Shown piece after piece: positions 1 through 6,964 of a stretch of 8,876 bases of DNA (position 1 is the stretch's first letter; every line of letters starts with the position of its first letter). A model generated the notes under the pieces. That model searched no databases, was not told the origin of the DNA, and saw nothing but the letters and a program-made list of their open reading frames with translations. The stretch comes from SHZT01 sp945889655. Lineage in GTDB: Bacteria > Gemmatimonadota > Gemmatimonadetes > Gemmatimonadales > GWC2-71-9. The translations under genes and the position numbers were made by a program. The stretch lies in the NCBI GenBank assembly GCA_945889655.1, contig CAMDCH010000096.1, positions 1 to 8,876 on the forward strand, read 5' to 3'.

Positions 1-285
1 CAGCTCGTGGGTCAGCGTCTCCCACGCCTCCCCGCGCCAGTCGAAGCCGTCCCGCTCGCCGGCCAGCGCCTGGAACGACCCGTGGTACAGCACCACCCGG
101 GAGGGTGGACTGTCCCCTCCTCCAACGTTCAGCGGAATGCATTCACCCAGGGTGTACACGCCGTCGCGCTCGGGATGACGAATCGTCCGGCTGCTCACCT
201 CGATGCCGGCGATGCCCTCGAGGTACTGGGGCGGGATGTCGGCAATCATCCTCTCGACCATCCGCTCGAAGTCCGCGAGCTGCAT
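1..285 (-). CDS. Small zincin-type metallopeptidase (PF06262-like), C-terminus cut off by window edge
   Basis: Only the first 95 residues are in the window, read from ATG at 285. The chain opens with DFERMVERMIADIPPQYLEGI, the usual amphipathic start of the small 'possible zinc metallopeptidase' family (PF06262, formerly DUF1025). It continues with LGECIPL and RVVLYHGSFQALA, which match that family's glycine-rich turn and I-x-L/I-Y-R/H strand. It ends at the window edge in TLTHEL, the first half of the expected HExxH zinc motif, so the active site is present but incomplete here. Family members are about 110-150 residues, so roughly a quarter to a third is missing. The start codon directly follows the TGA of the upstream peptidase gene with no spacer and no visible Shine-Dalgarno, so translation is probably coupled. 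The substrate is unknown. The family match is recognised by eye, not by search. Confidence 0.82.
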   Translation of the reverse strand, partial: MQLADFERMVERMIADIPPQYLEGIAGIEVSSRTIRHPERDGVYTLGECIPLNVGGGDSPPSRVVLYHGSFQALAGERDGFDWRGEAWETLTHEL

Positions 286-1746
286 TCAGGCGTCGAGCGC
301 GCGTTCCAGCTGCTGGCGCAGCGCGTCGAAGGAAAGACCCCGACCACTCACCCGGCTCGCCAGCCGGTCCGCGCTGTCGGCCTGGCCGGTGCTCATCAGG
401 TTCTGGATGAAGCCGCCGGCGCGCGGATTGCGGAACCAGTCGTCGTCGAACCGTTCCTTCAGCGTCTCACCGAGCAGCGCCTGGAGCTGCCACGCGCGGA
501 GGTAGCGCGCGGAATAAAACCCGGGGTCGACATCCAGCAGGTAGTCGCCCTCCGAGTAGCGGAACAGCGTGGCGCGCGTCAGCCGCTCCACGTACTCGGG
601 CGCCATGCGGTCGAGATCGCCTCGATGCAGGCGCAGCTCGTACCCCAGCTTGGCGGCATAGCGGCGGATCATGAAGAGCTCATTGACCCCGAGCTCGAAC
701 ACCAGCTCGCGCACCTCGCGTTGGGCCAGGTCCACGTAACGCCGGAGCCAGGCGGGCGACATCGTCATGTGGTCGAACAGCATGGCGAATCCCTCGGTGA
801 CCGAGTTGTCACCGAGCCACCGGGCCGCGAACGACTGGCCCGGATCCACCGAGGCGAAGTGCAGCGCGTGGCCGTGCTCGTGCCAGAACGTCTGGTAGTC
901 GGCGTGACCGCCCCGCGGGCGCAGGACCAGGTACACCTCGTCCGGCACCCGCACCGGCGCGCAGAAAGCCCGCGGCTGCTTGGCGGGCCGCTCCTCGGTA
1001 TCCAGGCGGATCCGCCCATGCTGTAGCGGGTCGATCCCCATTTCCTTCGCCTGGGCTACCGCGGTGCGGATCAGCTGATCCTCCCGGAACGCGCCGTCAA
1101 AGCCGTCGGCCCGGAAGGCCCACGAGGAATCCGCGCGCACCAGGTCCCCTAGCGGCACGCCGATCCGGCGGCGGACCACCCGCTCCAGCACCTCGCGGTA
1201 CATGTCGTCGGTGTCCGCCAGGAATCCATCCACCGCCACGCCGAGCGCATCGAGGTCGATCCCGGAGAAGGTCGCTCGGGTGGCGACGTAATCGCCCATC
1301 TCGAGCGCGAGAATCTCCTCCCGCTCCTGGGCGAAGCGGTCGCGACGAATTCCCGTCAAGGCCGCGCCCCCCGCCGCCACGCGGGCCGCGTCCAGTTCGA
1401 GCCGGAACGCGCGGTCGGGACTGTTGGCCATCTCGATGGGGGCGCGCAGGTAGGAGACGTCGCGCCCCCCCGCCTGCACGGTGGCGCCCTGCTCCCAGAG
1501 GATCTGCTGCTCCTCCAGGCCCGCCGTGCGGCGCCCGGTGCGAAGATCGACGATCCACTCCAGCAGCTCGAGCGGTCCCATCTCGCGGACCATGGCGAGC
1601 GCGTCGTCACTGCAGAGGTCGGCGAATTGATCGAAGATGCGCTGGAATTCCGGGGTGTCCTTGAGGCCGGCACCCGTCAGGTAGGACTCGCGGCCGAGCT
1701 CCTGGTGCAGGCACTCGCCCCGCTGGACGAGCTCCTCGACACTCAC
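286..1746 (-). CDS. M3-like zinc metallopeptidase (oligoendopeptidase/thimet-type gluzincin)
   Basis: This is a 486-residue soluble protein with no signal peptide or membrane segment, so it is probably cytoplasmic. Residues 287-297 read FWHEHGHALHF, a zinc-binding HExxH (H289, E290, H293). About 25 residues on, SVTEGFAMLFDHM (E318) supplies the glutamate expected as third zinc ligand. That spacing is typical of M3-family gluzincins. The N-terminal half is helical, as in M3 oligopeptidases, and the C-terminal YSARYLRAWQLQALL (about 411-425) resembles the conserved M3 tail helix. It is shorter than typical M3 enzymes (about 600-700 residues). The likely role is peptide turnover, which is inference. 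The start is GTG at 1746, overlapping the glycyl-tRNA synthetase stop as GTGA, a classic translational-coupling arrangement. M32 carboxypeptidase was considered, but its HESQS-type second motif is absent. Confidence 0.78.
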   Translation of the reverse strand: MSVEELVQRGECLHQELGRESYLTGAGLKDTPEFQRIFDQFADLCSDDALAMVREMGPLELLEWIVDLRTGRRTAGLEEQQILWEQGATVQAGGRDVSYLRAPIEMANSPDRAFRLELDAARVAAGGAALTGIRRDRFAQEREEILALEMGDYVATRATFSGIDLDALGVAVDGFLADTDDMYREVLERVVRRRIGVPLGDLVRADSSWAFRADGFDGAFREDQLIRTAVAQAKEMGIDPLQHGRIRLDTEERPAKQPRAFCAPVRVPDEVYLVLRPRGGHADYQTFWHEHGHALHFASVDPGQSFAARWLGDNSVTEGFAMLFDHMTMSPAWLRRYVDLAQREVRELVFELGVNELFMIRRYAAKLGYELRLHRGDLDRMAPEYVERLTRATLFRYSEGDYLLDVDPGFYSARYLRAWQLQALLGETLKERFDDDWFRNPRAGGFIQNLMSTGQADSADRLASRVSGRGLSFDALRQQLERALDA

Positions 1747-3077
1747 CGGTTGAGCCGTTCCGTGAGGTAGTCGGCGAGCTGCCCGGCTGCCACGCGCACC
1801 TGCTGGAGCGTGTCCCGATCGCGGACGGTTACGGTCTGGTCCTGGGTCGTCTGGCCGTCAATCGTGATCCCGAACGGCGTCCCGGCTTCGTCCTGCCGCC
1901 GGTATCGCCGGCCGATGGCGCCCTTGTCGTCGTAGAACACCGGCAACCGCTTCCGCAGGTCGTCGTGCAGCTTCGAGGCGAACTCGGGCATGCCGTCCTT
2001 GTTCACCAGGGGGAAAACCCCCGCCTTGATCGGCGCGATGGACGGGTGCAGTCGGAGCAAGACGCGCGGCTCGCCCTCCACCGTGTCCTCGGTGTAGGCG
2101 TCGATCAGCACCACCAGCGCCAGCCGGTCCGCGCCGATCGACGTCTCGACCACGAACGGGATGAATTTTTCCTTCGATACCGGATCGAGATACTCCAGCT
2201 TCTTGCCCGAGTGCTCCTGGTGACGCGACAGGTCGAAGTTGGTCCGGTTGTGAATCCCCTCGAATTCCTTCCAGCCGAAGGGAAACTGGTACTCGATGTC
2301 GAACGCGGCCTTGGCGTAGTGGGCCAGCTCGCCGGGGCCGTGCGCGTGGAACCGCAGCTTGTCGGCGTTGAGGCCAAGCGTCTTCAGCCACTCCATGCGG
2401 CGCTGTTTCCAGTACTCGAACCACTGTTCGTCGTCGCCCGGCTTCACGAAGAACTGCATCTCCATCTGCTCGAACTCGCGGGTCCGGAAGATGAAATTCC
2501 CGGGCGTGATCTCGTTGCGGAACGCCTTCCCGATCTGGGCGATGCCGAACGGGATCTTCTGGCGCGACGACTGCTGGACGTTCAGGTAGTTGACGTAGAT
2601 CCCCTGGGCGGTCTCGGGCCGCATGTAGATCTGCGCGGCCGCCTCTTCCACCGGGCCCATGAACGTCTTGAACATGAGGTTGAACATCCGGGGCGCGGTC
2701 AGCGAACCCTTGTTGCCGCACACCGGACACTGGGCCGTCGGGGTCCCCGGCTCACCCTTGAGGCGCTCGTCGTCGGCGCGGAACCGGTTCTTGCAGATCT
2801 TGCAGTCGATCAGCGGATCGGTGAACCCCGAGACGTGCCCCGACGCCTCCCACACCTTCGGATGCATCAGGATCGCGGCATCGAGGCCCTCGATGTCGTC
2901 GCGCTCGTGAACCATCGAGCGCCACCAGCGCTCCTTGAGGTTCTTCTTGAGCTCCACGCCCAGCGGGCCGTAATCCCAGACGGAACCAAGCCCGCCGTAG
3001 ATCTCGGAGGATTGGAAGACGAACCCGCGCCGCTTGGCGAGGGAAACGAGCTTGTCCATCACGGTGGTGTCAGCCAT
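1743..3077 (-). CDS. glyQS: Glycyl-tRNA synthetase, single-chain (alpha2) class II type
   Basis: This enzyme charges tRNA-Gly with glycine, using ATP, in the cytoplasm. The 444-residue chain starts MADTTVMDKLVSLAKRRGF, followed by SSEIYGGLGSVWDYGPLG (23-40), a hallmark of the single-chain enzyme as opposed to the alpha2beta2 GlyQ/GlyS form. Cysteines C92, C95, C117 and C120 form two CxxC pairs, probably a zinc site. Class II motif 2 is FRNEITPGNFIFRTREFEQ (186-204). Motif 3 lies around SIGADRLALVVL (313-324), with the conserved arginine R318. From about 345 (HPSIAPIKAGVFPLV) to the end is an HGTP-type anticodon-binding domain. The length fits the family. ATG 3077 gives the longest product. 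ATG 3059 (MDKLV) is a possible internal alternative, and neither has a strong Shine-Dalgarno. A 50-nt gap separates it from the upstream glycerate kinase gene. That gap shows no T-box leader or terminator, so co-transcription is likely. Confidence 0.97.
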   Translation of the reverse strand: MADTTVMDKLVSLAKRRGFVFQSSEIYGGLGSVWDYGPLGVELKKNLKERWWRSMVHERDDIEGLDAAILMHPKVWEASGHVSGFTDPLIDCKICKNRFRADDERLKGEPGTPTAQCPVCGNKGSLTAPRMFNLMFKTFMGPVEEAAAQIYMRPETAQGIYVNYLNVQQSSRQKIPFGIAQIGKAFRNEITPGNFIFRTREFEQMEMQFFVKPGDDEQWFEYWKQRRMEWLKTLGLNADKLRFHAHGPGELAHYAKAAFDIEYQFPFGWKEFEGIHNRTNFDLSRHQEHSGKKLEYLDPVSKEKFIPFVVETSIGADRLALVVLIDAYTEDTVEGEPRVLLRLHPSIAPIKAGVFPLVNKDGMPEFASKLHDDLRKRLPVFYDDKGAIGRRYRRQDEAGTPFGITIDGQTTQDQTVTVRDRDTLQQVRVAAGQLADYLTERLNR

Positions 3078-3127
3078 GCCTGCCGGGGAGCGTGAAGGTG
3101 CGAGAGAGGATCGGGGTGGGAAAGATA

Positions 3128-4192
3128 TCAGGCATCCACAGCGGTGCGAAGGGCACGGTGAACCAGCCGTGCCGTGTTTCTACGTAGATCGTCGGCGGTC
3201 CACTGGCCACCGCCACTCTCCACCAGCACCCCGGGCGGCACCCCCTGTACCCTCGGAGCCAGGACACCGGCGCGGACGCCCGCGCTCGTTGCCTGGTGGA
3301 TCACTTCCCCGGTGAGCTTGCCATTCACCGAGGTGCCGTCGAATGTGCCCTCGGCGCAGATCACGAGCTGGACGGTGCGAAGCACCTCGCCAAACCGCGC
3401 CCGTTCCAGCACCCATTCGGCACCGCGGCGCAGGGAAGCGCCGGCGAAGGCCATGAGCCCGAATCCCAGGCCGCCGGCGGCCCCAGCTCCCTCGCAGGCC
3501 GCGTGGGCCGCACCGCCGGGCACCAGCGCCGCGAGTCGGGACAGCCCACGTGACAGCTGTTCCTCCGCCCGCGGTGATGCCCCCTTCTGCGACGCGTACA
3601 CCCGGGCCCCATTTTCGCCCAGCAAGGGATTCCGCACGTCCACCAGCCCCACAATCCGGCCACCAGGTGGCCGTCCAGGCCGGATCGCTGCGATCTGTTC
3701 CAGCCCGGCTCCACTCCCGGCGATCGCGTGGCCGCGCTCGTCCAGGAACAGCCATCCCCACGGCTGCGCCATGCCCAGCCCTCCATCCATCGTGGCGCTT
3801 CCCCCAAGGCCCACCAGTATTTCCTCGGCGCCGGCCACCGCTGCCTGCTGTATCAGCTCGCCCACTCCCCGTGACGTCGTCCGGCCCGGGTCACGCCGCT
3901 CCGGTGGGACCAGGGAAAGCCCGCAGGCGAGCCGCGACTCGATCACCGCAGTGACCTCATCAAGCCAGCCCACCTCCACGCTCCTTGGCTCGCCCAATGG
4001 TCCGGTAACCACGTGGGCGCTGCGGCGTCGAATAGCCGTGCCCAGGGCATCCAGGAGCCCATCCCCGCCATCGCTGCCAAGGAGGACGTCCGGACCGGCT
4101 CCGGCGTCCCGGATTCCCCCCTCCAGCGCCCCAGCAACATCGGCGAGTGAGAGTGTCTCCTTGAAGGCCTGTGCAACGGCTAGAACACGCAG
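3128..4192 (-). CDS. Glycerate kinase (type-1, GarK/GlxK family), probable CTG start
   Basis: This enzyme phosphorylates D-glycerate with ATP. Members of this family usually yield 2-phosphoglycerate, feeding glycolate/glyoxylate or sugar-acid breakdown into lower glycolysis. Family motifs are clear: FKETLS near the N-terminus, GSDGGDG, a GLGGSATMDGGLGMAQ glycine-rich loop, DVRNPLLGENGARVY with QKGAS, AAGGLGFGLMAF, and EGTFDGTSVNGK. At 354 residues it is slightly shorter than the usual 370-380. Start choice: the frame is open back to GTG 4240. However, the family N-terminus (M-x-V-hydrophobic-x-A, then F-K at residues 10-11) lines up exactly if translation begins at CTG 4192 (MRVLAVAQAFKETL). 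A near-perfect Shine-Dalgarno, AGAGGTGA (4197-4204), lies just upstream. The 16 residues before it look unlike the family. ATT 4195 is another non-standard option. It heads the run with glyQS. Confidence 0.93.
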   Translation of the reverse strand: MRVLAVAQAFKETLSLADVAGALEGGIRDAGAGPDVLLGSDGGDGLLDALGTAIRRRSAHVVTGPLGEPRSVEVGWLDEVTAVIESRLACGLSLVPPERRDPGRTTSRGVGELIQQAAVAGAEEILVGLGGSATMDGGLGMAQPWGWLFLDERGHAIAGSGAGLEQIAAIRPGRPPGGRIVGLVDVRNPLLGENGARVYASQKGASPRAEEQLSRGLSRLAALVPGGAAHAACEGAGAAGGLGFGLMAFAGASLRRGAEWVLERARFGEVLRTVQLVICAEGTFDGTSVNGKLTGEVIHQATSAGVRAGVLAPRVQGVPPGVLVESGGGQWTADDLRRNTARLVHRALRTAVDA

Positions 4193-4423
4193 AATTTCAC
4201 CTCTTGGGCGATCGATCGAACCAGCGCATTCTGCGCACACGGACTGCGTTTCACTCTTTCTCGTGTAAGCTCATGGGCGGCACGAACTTGCGCAATGATT
4301 TCCGGCATCCTACCTTACGCACTTCATTACCTATGGCGTGTGACACAAGGCTAAACCGCTGGTTACGAGCGGGTACGCTCCTTGCGCTTTTGCGTAATTA
4401 CCCTGAACGGAGCTTTGTGAGTT
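4193..4423. other. Divergent intergenic region between glycerate kinase and tyrosine kinase genes
   Basis: This stretch is visibly lower in GC than the genes on either side and must contain promoters for both directions. It holds several short perfect palindromes: TTGCGCAA (4288-4295), GTGTGACAC (4338-4346) and GTAATTAC (4394-4401). It also has a GAGCG/CGCTC hairpin (4367-4380) and a 7-bp inverted pair, TTACGCA (4315-4321) with TGCGTAA (4391-4397). A weak minus-strand promoter candidate is TTGCGC (4290-4295), a 17-nt spacer, then GAGCTT (4267-4272). I see no convincing sigma70 promoter for the plus-strand gene. No ORF here looks real. Confidence 0.5.
4197..4204 (-). promoter_or_regulatory. 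Shine-Dalgarno that sets the glycerate kinase start
   Basis: On the minus strand this reads AGAGGTGA, matching seven of eight positions of the anti-Shine-Dalgarno complement GGAGGTGA. It lies inside the reading frame that opens at GTG 4240, and only 4 nt before CTG 4192. There is no ATG, GTG or TTG in frame for it to serve. Either CTG 4192 or ATT 4195 is the real start, or the match is chance. Confidence 0.6.
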
Positions 4424-6775
4424 TTGGCACCCGGTAACGGCAGCTTGAGTCTGGCCCAGCGCAGTGTGCACCGCGAGGTGCACCTGCGGGACCTCGCTGC
4501 TGTTCTGGTTCGCCATTGGCGCATCGTCGCCCTGTTGTGCCTCGTCGTTCCTGGGGGCGCCTGGTTTGCCGCGCGCAATTCTGTTCCCCGGTACCAGTCG
4601 AGACTCACAGTTCAGGTTTCGTCCCAGAAGCAGGTCTCCTCGCAGTGGGAAAGCAATTCCGTGGACGAACTGGCCCTGAAGACCGACCCGGTCCTCTCGG
4701 AGGCCTTGGTTCTTACCACGCAGCGGCTAGCCCTGGGCGTCGTCCAGGCGCTCCGGCTCCAGCTCGCCCCTATGGACGCCAGTGTACGGCGTTCGCAGTT
4801 CTTCGCCGATATCATCATCGATTCGGTCGCGCCCGTCGGCAGGTACGACCTGCTGACACGCGGACCGGTTGGCTGGGAACTCCATGATGGCGGTGGTCGC
4901 GTCCTGAGCAAGGGGTCGTACGCGGACCGCGTCATCGGGCCAGGATTTTCGTTCCGCGTGCAACCGCAGGATGGTGTGGCGCGCAACATCCCCTTCGACA
5001 TCCTGATTCCCGAGGAGGCGGCCGCCTGGGTGAGTGGCGGCGTTTCCTACACGATCCGCGAAGGCACCAACGCGTTCGACATCTATTTCACGGGCACGGA
5101 TCCGTCCCTCGTCCCGTTGATCCTGAACCAGATCGCGCTCCAGCTCCGGATGGATGGCACCGAGCGCATGAAGGAACTGGCCGGCAAGAAGCTGGACTAC
5201 ATCTCCCAGCAGCTCGCCACCGCGAAGGACGCCTCCCAGGAAAAACTCAAGGAAATGCAGCGCTTCAAGGAAGCGCAGCAGATCACTGACCTCACGTCGG
5301 AAGAGACAGCCATCGTGCAGTCGATCTCCGACGCGGACAAGGAACGCCAGCGGCTGATGGTCCAGATCGCCACCCTGCGCGAGGCGGTCACCACCGACTC
5401 GATCGGCCTGGACGCGCTCAACCGGCTGTCGGCAGTATCAGGCGTGGGGGCCAACGCGGCACTGGACTTCCAGATCCAGAACCTGCTCAAGCTCTACGAC
5501 GAGCGCCGTACGCTCACCGCGGGGCCGCTGGGCCTCCAGGAACGGAACCCGCAGGTCGACGCCATCGACCAGCGCATCCGGCAGGGGAACGCTGCCCTCC
5601 GCGCCGCGGTGACGGCCACGCTCCAGAGTCTGGCCAACCAGCTCCAGAGCCTCCAAGGCACCATCCGGCAGATGAAGGACCGGCTCAAGACGTTCCCGGG
5701 CCAGGAAACCGCGATCGCGCAGCTCACGATCGAGAGCCAGATCGCCGGCGAAACGCACAAGTACATGCTCGGCCAGTTCCAGGCCGCGGAGATGCAGCGG
5801 GCCACCGTGGCTCCCTACATCAACCTGCTCGATGGCGCGTCCCCGCCCTACCGGATCGGCACCACGCTCATGCAGAAGGTGCTGCTCGGGTTGCTGGTGG
5901 GACTGCTGCTGGGGCTGGCTGGCGCGTTCTTCCTCGAATACCTCGACCAGACCATCAAGAGCGCGGCCGACGTCCAGCGTGTCATCGGCGTGCCCGTGCT
6001 CGCCCAGATTCCGTACGACAGCAAGCTGGCCGTGTCCGGCAACGGACGCCGGCACGCCGTCATCGTGATCACCTCGCTCGATCCCGACGATCCGGCCGCC
6101 GAAGCCTACCGGGCGCTCCGCACCAACGTCACGTTCGTCGGCGCGGAAAAACCGCTGCAGTTCATCGCGGTCACCAGCCCCGGTCCCGGTGAAGGCAAGT
6201 CCACCACCTGCGTGAACCTCGCGGTGACCCTCGCCCAGAGCGGCAACCGGACCGTCCTGATCGACGGCGACCTTCGTCGCCCGCTGGTGCACCTGGCGTT
6301 CGACCTGAGCCAGGAACCCGGCTTGACCGACGTACTCATCGGCCGCACGACCGCGCGCGAAGCCATCCGGCCCGGCGTGTCCACCAATCTCGACGTGCTC
6401 CCGGCGGGCGCTTCTCCACCGAACCCGTCAGAGCTCCTCGGCTCGGGCGCCATGCACGCCCTGATCGCGGACCTGCGTCGCCAATACGACTACATCGTGA
6501 TAGACACGCCCCCCACGCTACCCGTGACGGACGCGGCCGTCGTGGCCACCAGCGCCGACGCCACGATCCTGGTCCTGCGGAGCGGCGATACCGAAGAAAC
6601 CGCGGCCCAACGCGCCGTGGACATGCTCAACCGGGTCAACGCGCGGCTGGCCGGATGCGTCCTGAACGGCATCGATAACCGCAGGGACCAGTATTACACC
6701 TACTACTCCTACCGCGAGCGGGATGACCGGACACCGGTTAAGTCGTTGCTCTCACGTATCTCCAGCCGGTTATAA
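4424..6775 (+). CDS. Polysaccharide biosynthesis tyrosine autokinase (Wzz domain fused to BY-kinase, Wzc/EpsB type)
   Basis: This 783-residue inner-membrane protein should control the chain length or assembly of an exported polysaccharide through tyrosine autophosphorylation. In order it has a short cytoplasmic N-terminus, TM1 at about 33-50, a periplasmic region to about 480, and TM2 at about 485-506 (VLLGLLVGLLLGLAGAFFLEY). The periplasmic region includes a long coiled-coil stretch (about 245-460) and the proline-containing LLDGASPPYRIG loop before TM2. The cytoplasmic kinase follows: EAYRALR (560-566, the ExxRxxR oligomerisation motif), Walker A SPGPGEGKSTT (585-595), Walker A' VLIDGDLRRP (611-620) and Walker B YIVIDTPP (690-697). 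The C-terminal cluster QYYTYYSYRE carries five tyrosines at 757-763. All catalytic motifs are intact. TTG 4424 is the longest start, with GGAG (4409-4412) somewhat far at 11 nt. A six-codon mini-ORF from GTG 4417 sits better under the same GGAG. TTG 4445 or GTG 4466 are alternatives. No other polysaccharide gene is in the window. Confidence 0.95.
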   Translation: MAPGNGSLSLAQRSVHREVHLRDLAAVLVRHWRIVALLCLVVPGGAWFAARNSVPRYQSRLTVQVSSQKQVSSQWESNSVDELALKTDPVLSEALVLTTQRLALGVVQALRLQLAPMDASVRRSQFFADIIIDSVAPVGRYDLLTRGPVGWELHDGGGRVLSKGSYADRVIGPGFSFRVQPQDGVARNIPFDILIPEEAAAWVSGGVSYTIREGTNAFDIYFTGTDPSLVPLILNQIALQLRMDGTERMKELAGKKLDYISQQLATAKDASQEKLKEMQRFKEAQQITDLTSEETAIVQSISDADKERQRLMVQIATLREAVTTDSIGLDALNRLSAVSGVGANAALDFQIQNLLKLYDERRTLTAGPLGLQERNPQVDAIDQRIRQGNAALRAAVTATLQSLANQLQSLQGTIRQMKDRLKTFPGQETAIAQLTIESQIAGETHKYMLGQFQAAEMQRATVAPYINLLDGASPPYRIGTTLMQKVLLGLLVGLLLGLAGAFFLEYLDQTIKSAADVQRVIGVPVLAQIPYDSKLAVSGNGRRHAVIVITSLDPDDPAAEAYRALRTNVTFVGAEKPLQFIAVTSPGPGEGKSTTCVNLAVTLAQSGNRTVLIDGDLRRPLVHLAFDLSQEPGLTDVLIGRTTAREAIRPGVSTNLDVLPAGASPPNPSELLGSGAMHALIADLRRQYDYIVIDTPPTLPVTDAAVVATSADATILVLRSGDTEETAAQRAVDMLNRVNARLAGCVLNGIDNRRDQYYTYYSYRERDDRTPVKSLLSRISSRL

Positions 6776-6785
6776 AAGTCTGACA

Positions 6786-6814
6786 TTGACAGCCGAAAGT
6801 ACCGGCTATAGCTT
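6786..6814 (+). promoter_or_regulatory. Promoter-like element in front of the c-di-GMP riboswitch
   Basis: A perfect -35 box TTGACA (6786-6791) starts 10 nt after the tyrosine kinase stop codon. The -10 could be TATAGC (6807-6812, 15-nt spacer) or TAGCTT (6809-6814, 17-nt spacer). Both place the start of transcription at about 6818-6821, which is where aptamer stem P1 begins. The same layout, TTGAC plus 17 nt plus TAGCTTCTC, recurs upstream of purA on the other strand. No start site has been measured. Confidence 0.5.
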
Positions 6815-6817
6815 CTC

Positions 6818-6899
6818 GGCAGCTTCTGAAAAGGGCAAACCGTCGGCGACGGCGGGGCGCAAAGCCAAGGGGCCCGCGTGAGCGGGTAGCCCAGCTGCC
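6818..6899 (+). promoter_or_regulatory. Cyclic-di-GMP-I (GEMM-I) riboswitch aptamer
   Basis: The sequence and fold match the GEMM-I class. P1 is GGCAGCT (6818-6824) paired with AGCTGCC (6893-6899), seven perfect pairs. The conserved AGGGCAAACC follows at 6832-6841. P2 is CCGTCG (6840-6845) with CGGCGG (6850-6855), closed by a GCGA (GNRA) tetraloop. Then comes the signature GGGCGCAAAGCC (6855-6866). P3 is CCCGC (6873-6877) with GCGGG (6882-6886) and a GUGA loop, followed by the conserved TAGCC. The G that I align with Vc2 position G20 (6834) is kept. This argues for c-di-GMP rather than the cGAMP-sensing GEMM-Ib variant. It sits 42 nt after the stop codon of the tyrosine kinase gene, on the same strand, with no coding sequence downstream. 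Confidence 0.92.
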
Positions 6900-6903
6900 A
6901 TAA

Positions 6904-6946
6904 GACAGAGAAGACAACCTGAGTTTCTTGAGTTTTCTTCTCTGTT
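6904..6946 (+). other. Hairpin between riboswitch aptamer and terminator (possible expression platform)
   Basis: ACAGAGAAGA (6905-6914) pairs perfectly with TCTTCTCTGT (6936-6945), with a G-U pair added at the base and a 21-nt loop. No T-run follows, so it is not a terminator. Its base lies 4 nt from the 3' strand of P1, so extension of this helix could compete with P1. The loop holds a near-direct repeat of TGAGTTTCT. Its role is unknown. Confidence 0.5.
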
Positions 6947-6964
6947 CTGGAAAGCCCCACGACA

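Noticed and set aside
7..1026. Long plus-strand ORF (339 codons) opposite the two peptidase genes
   Set aside because: It is an antisense open frame of the kind common in GC-rich genes. It shows no recognisable motif, while the minus strand has clear zinc-peptidase motifs.
1965..3095. Plus-strand ORF (376 codons) opposite glyQS
   Set aside because: The opposite frame encodes an unmistakable glycyl-tRNA synthetase. This translation has low-complexity, shadow-like composition.
3078..3127. T-box leader before glycyl-tRNA synthetase
   Set aside because: The gap is only 50 nt and contains no T-box sequence, specifier stem or terminator.
3174..4268. Plus-strand ORF (364 codons) opposite glycerate kinase
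   Set aside because: It is rich in Pro, Ser, Ala and Arg with no domain. It is a reverse-strand shadow of the glycerate kinase.
5438..6292. Minus-strand ORF (284 codons) inside the tyrosine kinase gene
   Set aside because: It is antisense to the coiled coil and the N-terminal kinase region, including Walker A. It has no family features.
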